From positions 1 to 64,000 of the forward strand of contig NZ_QJRG01000049.1 of the NCBI RefSeq assembly GCF_004025535.1: a DNA stretch of 64,000 nt, given 5' to 3'. Shown piece by piece: positions 1 to 6,974 of this stretch (its first letter is position 1; each line of letters starts with the position of its first letter). The notes under the pieces are model-generated. The model was given only the letters and a program-made list of their open reading frames with translations, searched no databases and was not told the origin of the DNA. The position numbers and the translations under genes are program-made. This DNA is from Pseudomonas alkylphenolica (lineage in GTDB: Bacteria > Pseudomonadota > Gammaproteobacteria > Pseudomonadales > Pseudomonadaceae).

Positions 1-296
1 TTGCCCAGGCGCTGGAGGAAGATGTAGACGTAGCCCTCGCGGATGCTGCGCACCGCATAGCGGCTGTGGCGCAGCGGCGGGACGAGCTGTTTGCCCAGGT
101 GCGCAGGCAGCGTGGGGGCCAGCTGCGAGAGGATGGCCGGGTCGGTACCGGACACCACACCGTAGCGCAACGGCAGGATGGTGATGGTGCGATGGCATTC
201 GACGCAGGCGCTGGGGCTGGCGTTGGAGAGGGTAAGGTTGGCGGTTTCGCTGCTCATGCGCAGCAGCTCGCGTAACGATGGTCGTTGGGTGGACAT
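1..296 (-). CDS. N-terminus of a probable type VI secretion toxin (VasX/BTH_I2691-like), partial
   Basis: The reading frame starts at an ATG whose complement is 294-296 and runs off the left edge, giving about 98 residues. It has a CVEC pair near residue 32, then ILPLRYGVV, a proline-rich stretch with LPAHLG, and SIREGYVYIFLQRLG. This order (CxxC, ILPxRY, LPxxLG, then IRxGYVY) is what I know from the N-terminal region of VasX and BTH_I2691-type secreted toxins, which are membrane-acting type VI effectors; the assignment rests on that pattern alone. The effector domain and any immunity gene lie outside the window. No RNA or protein gene is seen between this start and the convergent-side neighbour at 449, apart from a small GC hairpin near 378-392. 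Confidence 0.6.
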   Translation of the reverse strand, partial: MSTQRPSLRELLRMSSETANLTLSNASPSACVECHRTITILPLRYGVVSGTDPAILSQLAPTLPAHLGKQLVPPLRHSRYAVRSIREGYVYIFLQRLG

Positions 297-448
297 AGCA
301 ATTCCTCTTGTCATCGGGCGCCAGGCTCGCTGCTCGCCAAACTCGGAGGGGAAACACTAACGGGGAACCACTTCTGCAGGGCCGTTGGCCCTTCCTAAAG
401 GCCTGTGGGAGATTTCGTTAAATTTGATGAGGCTGACGGCAACCGCGT

Positions 449-1624
449 TCAGCGCCGGGCCCCGAGGTAATAGAACAGCGCCGCCAGCACCACCGAGCCG
501 ATCAACAGGTAGAAGGTAGCCACCGGCACCAGATGCGCCAGGGCAAAACCACAGATCACTGGCCCCAGCGCAGCCCCGAGGTTGGACAGGTTCTGCGCGC
601 CGTAATACACCCCGCGCAGATGCTCGGGGGCGATGCTGTCGATGAACATGTATTCGGCGGGGATGACGATGATCTCGCCCAGGGTGAACACCAGCATTGC
701 CAGGCACCAGGCCAGCAGCGACTGGGCCAGCGAGAAACCCAGCAGGCCAGCCAAAAACAGCGCCATGCCGGCCAGCAGCCAGGGCATCAGCTGGCTGCTG
801 CTGATGCGTCGGCCGATCACGTACTGCAAGGCAATCACGGTGACGGCGTTGGTCGCCACCAGGTAGCTGATGTAGCGCGCTGCTTCGCTGGCGCTGCTGG
901 TGACCACCAGGTATTGCGACAGGTAGGCGGTGAACTGGCCGAACACCACGGCACTGAGCGCGCCGCCGAGGGTAAAGCAAATCAACCGGCGATCCTTGAG
1001 CAGGTGTCCGCCAATGCTCAGAAAGCCAGCCTGGGCGCCGCTGTCCAGGCCCGCCCGCGCCGAACGCTCGCCCCAGCGCCGGTAGCACAGGCACATCACC
1101 AGGCCGAGCAGCGCCGACAGCAAAAACGGCAAGTGGTCGTCGAGCGCCACAAGCGCCAGGCCGAGAAAGGGGCCGACGGCATAGGCGACGTTGCTCAAGG
1201 TGTACTTGATTGAGAACGCCTCGGCGCGGTGCTCCAGCGGCAGCAGCGCACAGAAACCTGATTTGGCGGCGATGTCGATCACCGCGAGGGCCAGGTTGAT
1301 CAGTACCAGGCTGATGAAAAACAGGCTCAGCTCGCGGCTGACGATCGCCGCAACGAACGACAGGCTGAACACCACGGTCGAGACGATGATCACCGTGTAA
1401 CTGCGCACGGTATCGATCAGGTAGCCGCCATACAGGCTCAGCAGCGAGGCGACGATCAGCGCGCCGCCAATCGTCAGGCCGATGGTGCTGATGTCCAGGT
1501 TGAAATTCTGTGCCAGGTAGACCACCAGGTAGGGCAAGGTGATTGCCCGCGCCAGGGTCAGTACGCCGGTAGTCGCCAGCAGCAGGCGTACTTGCGGGCT
1601 GTAGTGTCGTACGGCGTCGAGCAT
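449..1624 (-). CDS. MFS transporter, MdtH-like
   Basis: A 391-residue integral membrane protein with about twelve hydrophobic segments, typical of a 12-helix major facilitator. The stretch after helix 2 (GGYLIDTVRSYTV) corresponds to the conserved MFS loop 2-3. Overall it resembles the MdtH/YdeE drug-export branch, so proton-coupled efflux is likely, but no substrate can be read from sequence. I start it at the ATG at 1624 because AAGGAC lies six bases upstream; a longer frame to 1669 has no such site. It diverges from the TehA-type gene at 1808 across an AT-rich 180-base gap that probably holds both promoters. Confidence 0.8.
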   Translation of the reverse strand: MLDAVRHYSPQVRLLLATTGVLTLARAITLPYLVVYLAQNFNLDISTIGLTIGGALIVASLLSLYGGYLIDTVRSYTVIIVSTVVFSLSFVAAIVSRELSLFFISLVLINLALAVIDIAAKSGFCALLPLEHRAEAFSIKYTLSNVAYAVGPFLGLALVALDDHLPFLLSALLGLVMCLCYRRWGERSARAGLDSGAQAGFLSIGGHLLKDRRLICFTLGGALSAVVFGQFTAYLSQYLVVTSSASEAARYISYLVATNAVTVIALQYVIGRRISSSQLMPWLLAGMALFLAGLLGFSLAQSLLAWCLAMLVFTLGEIIVIPAEYMFIDSIAPEHLRGVYYGAQNLSNLGAALGPVICGFALAHLVPVATFYLLIGSVVLAALFYYLGARR

Positions 1625-1807
1625 GGTCACGTCCTTGTTACGTGCAGGTGGCCGCCAATAACCCAGCATACGCCAGCACAGGCGAGCGATAACAGTGCAG
1701 TTCTATATTGGTTGAATAGATAACAGATAGAGAAAATACCCGTTTTATAGATATTTTATGCAGGCATAAGATTGGCTCAACCTCACCAGAGGACAGGAGA
1801 TTCGATC

Positions 1808-2953
1808 GTGACATGCCTTCAACACAGCACATCACCGTTACGTCCGCTGAGCCACCTGGCTCATCCGCGTGAAGTGATTCGCCAGTTCACGCCCAACTGG
1901 TTCGCCGCCACCATGGGCACGGGCGTGCTCGCCCTGGCCCTGATGCAGATCGGCGTAAGCAGCCTGAACGGGGTGGCCGAGGCCCTGTGGTGGCTGGCCA
2001 TCGTCTTGTTCGTGGTATTCAGCGTGCTCTATACCGCACGCTGGGTAATGTTTTTCCATGAAGCGCGGCAGATCTTTGCGCATTCCACCGTGTCGATGTT
2101 TTTCGGCACCATCCCGATGGGGTTGGCGACCATCCTCAATGGTTGCCTGCTGTTTGGCATCAACCGCTGGGGCGAAGGGATCGTGCCCTGGGTCGAGGCG
2201 CTGTGGTGGTTTGATGTTGGCCTGGCGCTGCTGTGCGGGGTAGCCATTCCTTACCTGATGTTTACCCGCCAGGAGCACAGCATCGACCAGATGACGGCGG
2301 TCTGGCTGTTGCCGGTAGTGGCTGCAGAAGTCGCCGCCGCCAGTGGCGGGCAACTCGCTCCGCACCTGGTCGATGCCCATAGCCAGTTCCTGGTGCTGAT
2401 CACCAGCTATGTACTGTGGGCCGTGTCGTTGCCGGTGGCCTTCAGCATCCTGACCATCCTCACGCTGCGCATGGCCTTGCACAAGTTGCCGCACGCCAAC
2501 ATGGCCGCCTCCAGCTGGCTGGCGCTGGGACCGATCGGCACCGGGGCACTGGGCATGTTGCTGCTGGGCGCGGATGCACCGGCCATCTTTGCCGCCAACG
2601 GCTTTGGTGAGCTGGGTGAAATCCTCCGCGGCCTCGGCCTGGTAGCCGGGATCGTGCTGTGGGGCGCAGGCTTGTGGTGGTTGCTGACGGCGACCCTGAT
2701 CACCCTGCGCTACATGCGCCACGGCATGCCGTTCAACCTGGGCTGGTGGGGCTTTACCTTCCCGCTCGGGGTCTACACCCTGGCAACCCTCAAGCTCGGC
2801 AGCTGGCTGGGGCTGGTGTTCTTCCAGCACATGGGCCTGGTCCTGGTGGTGGCGCTGGCTGGCCTGTGGATGATGGTTGCCAGCCTGACCCTGCGCGGCG
2901 CCTGGCGCGGAGAGCTGTTCGTCTCGCCGTGCATTGCCGGGCTGAACAAGTAG
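1808..2953 (+). CDS. TehA/SLAC1 (TDT) family transporter
   Basis: A 381-residue membrane protein with about ten hydrophobic segments. The opening FTPNWFAATMGTGVLALAL matches the start of the tellurite-resistance/dicarboxylate transporter (TDT) family, which includes TehA, yeast Mae1 and Ssu1 and plant SLAC1 anion channels. Likely role: passive or proton-linked movement of a small anion such as sulfite or a dicarboxylate across the inner membrane; the substrate is not determinable here. I use the GTG at 1808 because AGGAGA sits seven bases upstream. The frame is open back to 1772, but that start has no ribosome binding site. Confidence 0.8.
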   Translation: MTCLQHSTSPLRPLSHLAHPREVIRQFTPNWFAATMGTGVLALALMQIGVSSLNGVAEALWWLAIVLFVVFSVLYTARWVMFFHEARQIFAHSTVSMFFGTIPMGLATILNGCLLFGINRWGEGIVPWVEALWWFDVGLALLCGVAIPYLMFTRQEHSIDQMTAVWLLPVVAAEVAAASGGQLAPHLVDAHSQFLVLITSYVLWAVSLPVAFSILTILTLRMALHKLPHANMAASSWLALGPIGTGALGMLLLGADAPAIFAANGFGELGEILRGLGLVAGIVLWGAGLWWLLTATLITLRYMRHGMPFNLGWWGFTFPLGVYTLATLKLGSWLGLVFFQHMGLVLVVALAGLWMMVASLTLRGAWRGELFVSPCIAGLNK

Positions 2954-3032
2954 ATTGCTTTTATCTGGGTGAGTGTGGCTTTGTGCGGCTTGCGTGCCTC
3001 CAATTACAAAGCCCCACTCAGGTACACGGACG

Positions 3033-4907
3033 ATGAGTCAAACCTCGCAGTTCAGCCTTCTTGGCAAACGTCGGTTTCTGCCCTTCTTCATTACCCAGTC
3101 ATTGGGTGCGTTCAACGACAATCTGTTCAAGCAGTCGTTGATTCTGGCCATTCTCTACAAGCTGGCCATCGACGGTGACCGCTCGATCTGGATCAACCTC
3201 TGTGCGCTGCTGTTCATTCTGCCGTTCTTCCTGTTTTCGGCACTGGCAGGGCAGTTCGGCGAGAAGTACCCCAAGGATGCCTTGATTCGCCTGATCAAGC
3301 TGGCCGAAATCGGCATCATGGCGGTCGGCGCCCTCGGCTTTCTGACCGATCACCTGGTATTGATGCTATTGGCGCTGTTCGCCATGGGCACCCATTCGGC
3401 ACTGTTCGGGCCGGTCAAATACTCGATCCTGCCGCAGGCCCTGCATGACCACGAGCTGGTTGGCGGCAATGGCCTGGTGGAAATGGGCACCTTCCTGGCG
3501 ATCCTCGCCGGCACGATTGGCGCCGGGGTAATGATGTCGAGCACGTACTATGCGCCAGTGGTGGCCTGCGCTGTGATTGCCGTGGCGGCGCTGGGCTACC
3601 TGTCGAGCCAGTGGATTCCCCGGGCAAGTGCCTCGTCGCCACAGATGAAGCTGAACTGGAACATCTTCAGCCAGTCCTGGGCGACCTTGCGCCTGGGGCT
3701 CGGCCAGACACCGGCGGTGTCGCGTTCGATTGTCGGCAACTCGTGGTTCTGGTTCGTCGGGGCGATTTACCTGACGCAGATCCCGGCCTATGCCAAGGAC
3801 TGGCTGCACGGCGACGAAACCGTGGTCACCCTGGTGCTCACACTGTTTTCGGTCGGCATTGCCCTGGGCTCATTGCTGTGCGAACGCCTTAGCGGACACA
3901 AGGTGGAAATCGGTCTGGTGCCGTTCGGCTCGTTTGGACTGACCCTGTTCGGCCTGCTCTGGTGGTGGCATTCGGGGGATGTTGCCGCTGGTGCCACGGC
4001 GCATGACTGGCTGGCCCTGCTGGGCATGCCGCAGGCGTGGTGGATCTTGCTGTCGATTGTTGGCCTGGGGGTGTTTGGCGGCTTTTATATTGTGCCGCTG
4101 TATGCGCTGATCCAGTCGCGCACGCCAGTGCAGGAGCGTTCGCGGGTAATCGCCGCCAACAATATTCTCAATGCGTTGTTCATGGTGGTTTCGGCCATCG
4201 TCACCATCGTGTTGTTGAGCCTGGCCGAACTGACCATCCCGCAGTTGTTCCTGGTGGTGTCGCTGCTGAACATCGGCGTCAACGCCTACATCTTCAGGAT
4301 CGTCCCCGAGTTCACCATGCGCTTCATGATCTGGCTGCTCAGCCACTCCATGTACCGGGTGGAGCACCGCGGCCTGCAGCAGATTCCGGAGGAGGGCGCG
4401 GCGCTGCTGGTGTGCAACCACGTGTCGTTTGTCGATGCGCTGCTGATCGGCGGTGCGGTGCGGCGCCCGGTGCGCTTCGTCATGTACTACAAGATCTACC
4501 AGTTGCCGGTACTCAATTTCATCTTCCGCACCGCCGGGGCCATTCCCATTGCCGGGCGCAACGAAGATGCCGCGACCTACGAGCGGGCCTTCGAGCAGAT
4601 TGCCCGGTACCTTGCCGAGGGCGAACTGGTGTGTATTTTTCCGGAAGGCAAACTGACTGCTGACGGTGAGATCGATGCGTTCAAGGGCGGCGTCAGCCGC
4701 ATCATCGAACAAACGCCGGTGCCGGTGATTCCGATGGCCCTGCAGGGCTTGTGGGGGAGTTTCTTCAGTCGCGATCCGGCCAAGGGCTTCTTTCGGCGCT
4801 TGTGGTCGCGGGTGACCCTGGTGGCCGGTGCCGCCATCCCGGTCGAGGCGGCGGAACCGGCACTGCTGCGCGAGCGGGTCAGTGCGTTGCGTGGCGCGCT
4901 GCGCTGA
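3033..4907 (+). CDS. MFS transporter fused to a PlsC-type acyltransferase
   Basis: A 624-residue two-part protein. Residues about 1-420 form a 12-helix MFS unit of the lysophospholipid transporter (LplT) type, with the signature FITQSLGAFNDNLFKQSL near the start. Residues about 430-624 form a 1-acyl-glycerophosphate acyltransferase domain with CNHVSFVDALLIG (the HX4D box) and FPEGKLT. The expected job is to flip lysophospholipid across the inner membrane and re-acylate it, which in Escherichia coli needs LplT plus Aas. The acyl-ACP synthetase domain present at the end of Aas is absent here. Start: ATG at 3033 in front of MSQTSQFS; the upstream extension lacks a ribosome binding site. Confidence 0.85.
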   Translation: MSQTSQFSLLGKRRFLPFFITQSLGAFNDNLFKQSLILAILYKLAIDGDRSIWINLCALLFILPFFLFSALAGQFGEKYPKDALIRLIKLAEIGIMAVGALGFLTDHLVLMLLALFAMGTHSALFGPVKYSILPQALHDHELVGGNGLVEMGTFLAILAGTIGAGVMMSSTYYAPVVACAVIAVAALGYLSSQWIPRASASSPQMKLNWNIFSQSWATLRLGLGQTPAVSRSIVGNSWFWFVGAIYLTQIPAYAKDWLHGDETVVTLVLTLFSVGIALGSLLCERLSGHKVEIGLVPFGSFGLTLFGLLWWWHSGDVAAGATAHDWLALLGMPQAWWILLSIVGLGVFGGFYIVPLYALIQSRTPVQERSRVIAANNILNALFMVVSAIVTIVLLSLAELTIPQLFLVVSLLNIGVNAYIFRIVPEFTMRFMIWLLSHSMYRVEHRGLQQIPEEGAALLVCNHVSFVDALLIGGAVRRPVRFVMYYKIYQLPVLNFIFRTAGAIPIAGRNEDAATYERAFEQIARYLAEGELVCIFPEGKLTADGEIDAFKGGVSRIIEQTPVPVIPMALQGLWGSFFSRDPAKGFFRRLWSRVTLVAGAAIPVEAAEPALLRERVSALRGALR

Positions 4908-4914
4908 CGCGCTC

Positions 4915-4944
4915 GCTCAAGGTCAGCTGGCGCTGACCTTGAGC
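4915..4944. terminator. Perfect hairpin between convergent MFS-PlsC and sugE
   Basis: GCTCAAGGTCAGC (4915-4927) and its exact complement (4932-4944) form a 13 bp stem with a TGGC loop. It begins eight bases after the MFS-PlsC stop and includes the sugE stop codon. There is no T-run on either side, so it may stabilise or define 3' ends rather than act as a classical intrinsic terminator. Confidence 0.5.
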
Positions 4945-5240
4945 CCGACCAGGCCGCAAATGATTAGCGCGACGCTGATCAGGCGGAACAAGGCCATGGA
5001 CTCACCGAACAAAATGATGCCGGCGATCACCGTGCCGACGGCACCGACGCCGGTCCAGATCGCATAGGCGGTACCCAGCGGCAGTTCTTTCATCGCAAGG
5101 CCGAGCAGGCCAAGGCTGATGACCATGGCGCCGACAGTCAGTACGGTGGGCAGGGGGCGGGAAAAGCCATCGGTGTATTTCAGGCCGACAGCCCAGCCGA
5201 CTTCGAACAGGCCGGCGAAAAACAGGATGATCCAGGACAT
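4923..5240 (-). CDS. sugE: Guanidinium exporter, SMR family (Gdx/SugE)
   Basis: A 105-residue four-helix small multidrug resistance protein. It has the conserved membrane-embedded glutamate early in helix 1 (FAGLFEVGWAVGLKYTDGF) and the GTAYAIWTGVGAVGTV signature of helix 3. The SugE/Gdx branch (GLFEVGWA...LKYTDGF) exports guanidinium in exchange for protons. The guanidine-II riboswitch directly upstream (5261-5311) strongly supports this substrate over general quaternary-amine efflux. The ribosome binding site GGAG is at 5248-5251, seven bases from the ATG, inside the riboswitch-controlled leader. The stop codon lies within a hairpin shared with the convergent neighbour. Confidence 0.92.
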   Translation of the reverse strand: MSWIILFFAGLFEVGWAVGLKYTDGFSRPLPTVLTVGAMVISLGLLGLAMKELPLGTAYAIWTGVGAVGTVIAGIILFGESMALFRLISVALIICGLVGLKVSAS

Positions 5241-5260
5241 GCAGGGTCTCCATCAAAGTG

Positions 5261-5311
5261 ATGGGGCCGTCCCCGGAATGGTCACGCGGTGCGTCGTGAG
5301 GCCGTCCCCAC
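5261..5311 (-). promoter_or_regulatory. Guanidine-II (mini-ykkC) riboswitch upstream of sugE
   Basis: Read on the minus strand, the leader has two hairpins with ACGG tetraloops: GTGGGG-ACGG-CCTCAC (5311 down to 5296) and GGGG-ACGG-CCCC (5274 down to 5263), 21 bases apart. Paired GC stems each capped by ACGR are the definition of the mini-ykkC class, which binds one guanidinium per loop. Downstream, CCATC (complement of 5260-5264) can pair with GATGG (complement of 5250-5254). That pairing covers the first two bases of the GGAG ribosome binding site at 5248-5251. It shares two bases (5263-5264) with the second ACGG stem, so ligand-stabilised folding should free translation. Confidence 0.93.
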
Positions 5312-5346
5312 AGTGGGCAATATAGTGCCCAAGTCATGCGCGTTCA

Positions 5347-5391
5347 GCAAGCCAGCTCCAGTGTATGCAGGAGCCGGCTTGCTGGCGATGG
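5347..5391. repeat. REP-type inverted repeat
   Basis: GCAAGCCAGCTCC and GGAGCCGGCTTGCTGGCGAT face each other across about ten bases between rdgC and the sugE leader. It is one of several extragenic palindromes in the window with the arms typical of fluorescent pseudomonads. Such elements lie between genes and may serve as binding or mRNA-end sites. Confidence 0.65.
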
Positions 5392-5400
5392 GGCGCTCGA

Positions 5401-6321
5401 TCAGACCCCTTGCGGAATCTCTTCGCCGCCGAGGGCTTCGAACAGCGCCGGCAGGAACTCGCCAAAGGTCAGCATCATCAGGGTGAAGCTGGCATCGAGC
5501 TGGCCCAGGGCTTCGTCGCCGCCATCTTCTTCCGCCTGATCCTGCAACAGTTCTTCAAAGCGCAGGCGCTTGATGACCATCTTGTCATCGAGCACGAACG
5601 ATAGCTTGTCCTGCCAGGCCAGGGACAATTGAGTGACCACCTTGCCGGTGCCCAGGTGCAGCTGGATTTCGTCGCTGGTCAGGTCCTGACGTTTGCAGCG
5701 TACGATACCGCCGTCTTCGTGGGTGTCGCGCAGCTCGCACTCGTCCAGTACATAGAAGTCAGGCGCGGCTTGCTGGGTCTTGACCCAGTCGGTCATGGTC
5801 GCACTCGGGGCGATCTTCACCGTCACCGGACGCACCGGCAGCGAGCCCATCACTTCACGCAGGGTCGAAAGCAGGTCTTCGGCTCGCTTGGCGCTGGCCG
5901 AGTTGACCAGAATCAGCCCTTGCTTGGGAGCGATGGCGGCGAAGATCATCGAGCGGCGAATAAAGGCACGCGGCAGGAAGGCCTGGATGATCTCGTCCTT
6001 GATCTGGTCGCGTTCCTTCTTGTACACCTTGCGCATCTGTTCGGCTTCGATCTCGTCGATCTTTTCCTTGACCGCGTCACGCACCACGCTGCCAGGCAGG
6101 ATGCGTTCTTCTTTACGCGCAGCAATCAGCAGGAAGTCGCCACTGACGTGGACCAGGGGGGCATCTTCGCCTTTGCCGAACGGTGCTACGAAACCATAGG
6201 TGGTCAACTCCTGGCTGGCGCAGGGGCGCGCCGGCTTGCTGGCCAGAGCGGTTTCCAGCGCTTCGGGTTCGAACGGGACATCCTGGGTCAGGCGATAGGT
6301 CAGCAGGTTTTTGAACCACAT
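5401..6321 (-). CDS. rdgC: Recombination-associated protein RdgC
   Basis: A 306-residue protein starting MWFKNLLTYRLTQD, the characteristic N-terminus of RdgC, with FVAPFGKG and the LILVNSASAKRAEDLLSTLREV region in place. RdgC forms a ring-shaped dimer around double-stranded DNA and restrains RecA-dependent recombination at forks. The length equals the usual Pseudomonas RdgC. I place the start at 6321; a seven-residue extension to 6342 is possible but unlike family members. It is divergent from the tRNA pair and stands alone as a unit. Confidence 0.95.
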   Translation of the reverse strand: MWFKNLLTYRLTQDVPFEPEALETALASKPARPCASQELTTYGFVAPFGKGEDAPLVHVSGDFLLIAARKEERILPGSVVRDAVKEKIDEIEAEQMRKVYKKERDQIKDEIIQAFLPRAFIRRSMIFAAIAPKQGLILVNSASAKRAEDLLSTLREVMGSLPVRPVTVKIAPSATMTDWVKTQQAAPDFYVLDECELRDTHEDGGIVRCKRQDLTSDEIQLHLGTGKVVTQLSLAWQDKLSFVLDDKMVIKRLRFEELLQDQAEEDGGDEALGQLDASFTLMMLTFGEFLPALFEALGGEEIPQGV

Positions 6322-6430
6322 GGGGTGAATCTCTCCTTCCATATAAGGAGGGCATTATTCTCCGAGCAGGCGCTTCAGGCCAAGTCCGCTAAGTCTTTGG
6401 AACGCCTGAAAAATTTTTTTAAAAAAGTGC

Positions 6431-6459
6431 TTGCCAGAGTGTTCGGTGCTCCGTAGAAT
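6431..6459 (+). promoter_or_regulatory. Sigma-70 promoter of the tRNA-Val/tRNA-Asp unit
   Basis: TTGCCA at 6431-6436 and TAGAAT at 6454-6459 are separated by 17 bases, the optimal spacing, and are followed by a GC-rich discriminator (GCGCGCC). The GC-rich discriminator is typical of stable RNA promoters under stringent control. It lies about 20 bases before the mature tRNA-Val. Confidence 0.8.
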
Positions 6460-6479
6460 GCGCGCCACACCGAGACGAA

Positions 6480-6555
6480 GGGTGATTAGCTCAGCCGGGA
6501 GAGCATCTGCCTTACAAGCAGAGGGTCGGCGGTTCGATCCCGTCATCACCCACCA
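6480..6555 (+). tRNA. tRNA-Val (anticodon TAC)
   Basis: A 76-base cloverleaf with 7 bp acceptor stem GGGTGAT/ATCACCC and discriminator A. The D arm is GCTC...GAGC, the anticodon arm is TCTGC-CTTACAA-GCAGA, and the T arm is GGCGG-TTCGATC-CCGTC; CCA is encoded. The anticodon loop gives TAC, reading GTA/GTG valine codons. Confidence 0.97.
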
Positions 6556-6575
6556 CTCGTCTTCAAGTGTATCGC

Positions 6576-6652
6576 GCAGCGGTAGTTCAGTCGGTTAGAA
6601 TACCGGCCTGTCACGCCGGGGGTCGCGGGTTCGAGTCCCGTCCGCTGCGCCA
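6576..6652 (+). tRNA. tRNA-Asp (anticodon GTC)
   Basis: A 77-base cloverleaf with acceptor stem GCAGCGG/CCGCTGC, discriminator G and encoded CCA. The anticodon arm is CCGGC-CTGTCAC-GCCGG and the T arm is GCGGG-TTCGAGT-CCCGT. It is 20 bases after tRNA-Val and shares its promoter and terminator. Confidence 0.97.
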
Positions 6653-6696
6653 TATTTAGCTTCCAGGGCCCACTGAACACCCGGAAGCCACAGAGA

Positions 6697-6721
6697 AAGC
6701 GACCTTAGGGTCGCTTTTTTT
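6697..6721 (+). terminator. Intrinsic terminator of the tRNA unit
   Basis: AAGCGACC and GGTCGCTT form an eight-base-pair stem around a short TTAG-type loop, followed directly by a run of seven T. It lies 45 bases after tRNA-Asp. Confidence 0.88.
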
Positions 6722-6829
6722 GTTTCTGCACTTCGCCAAGCGCCTCGGCGTGGTGCAGCACTCCCCATGACGGTGCGTCCGCCGCTGTCCATTACTGCCG
6801 ATGCCCCGTTGTTGCTGGCTTGCGCAAAC

Positions 6830-6844
6830 TGGCGCGGGCCTTGC
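6830..6844 (+). promoter_or_regulatory. Sigma-54 (-24/-12) promoter of nasA-cysJ
   Basis: TGGCGC-N5-TTGC matches the -24/-12 consensus TGGCAC-N5-TTGC with exact GG-GC spacing. It predicts transcription starting near 6855, just before the first ANTAR hairpin. Control by NtrC under nitrogen limitation is the natural inference; I did not identify NtrC sites. The rest of the 322-base gap between tRNA-Asp and nasA holds the tRNA terminator, then this promoter, the RNA element and the attenuator; 6722-6829 shows nothing I can name. Confidence 0.75.
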
Positions 6845-6860
6845 TTATGCCTGTCTATCC

Positions 6861-6903
6861 GGCAATCAACGCAGATTGCCCCGTTCACGACAAAGGCGCC
6901 GTG
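6861..6903 (+). promoter_or_regulatory. ANTAR (NasT/NasR-type) two-hairpin antitermination element, nasA leader
   Basis: The first hairpin is GGCAATC-AACGCA-GATTGCC (6861-6880), a perfect 7 bp stem. The second is CACGAC-AAAGGC-GCCGTG (6886-6903), with one A-C mismatch. Both loops are six bases with A at position 1 and G at position 4, the recognition pattern of ANTAR-domain RNA-binding antiterminators. The second hairpin contains GGCGCC (6895-6900), the 5' arm of the downstream terminator, so the two folds exclude each other. Binding by NasT should therefore let transcription reach nasA. Confidence 0.83.
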
Positions 6904-6949
6904 TTGCTCCGGCTTGTTTTTACAAGCCGGGGCAGCAGGGCGCCTTTTT
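6892..6949 (+). terminator. Leader attenuator of nasA-cysJ
   Basis: AAAGGCGCC (6892-6900) pairs with GGCGCCTTT (6939-6947), and an inner 13-base stem TGCTCCGGCTTGT/ACAAGCCGGGGCA (6905-6917 with 6922-6934) sits inside it. A T-run follows at 6945-6949. It stops leader transcription unless the overlapping second ANTAR hairpin forms. Confidence 0.85.
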
Positions 6950-6974
6950 GTTTGCGTCAGCAGGAGGTCGGCAG

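Noticed and set aside
357..1094. 245-residue frame opposite to the first MFS gene region
   Set aside because: Shadow of the MFS reading frame; no recognisable family and overlapping the conserved transporter.
1838..2830. 330-residue frame antisense to the TehA-type gene
   Set aside because: Low-complexity Gln/His/Arg composition typical of antisense shadows.
6820..6837. TTGCGC-AAACTG-GCGCGG hairpin as the first ANTAR stem
   Set aside because: Its loop has A1 but not G4, and it overlaps the sigma-54 promoter, so it would not be in the transcript.
6801..6974. Extension of nasA into the leader (1407 residues)
   Set aside because: It would translate through the sigma-54 promoter, ANTAR hairpins and terminator; AGGAGG supports 6975.
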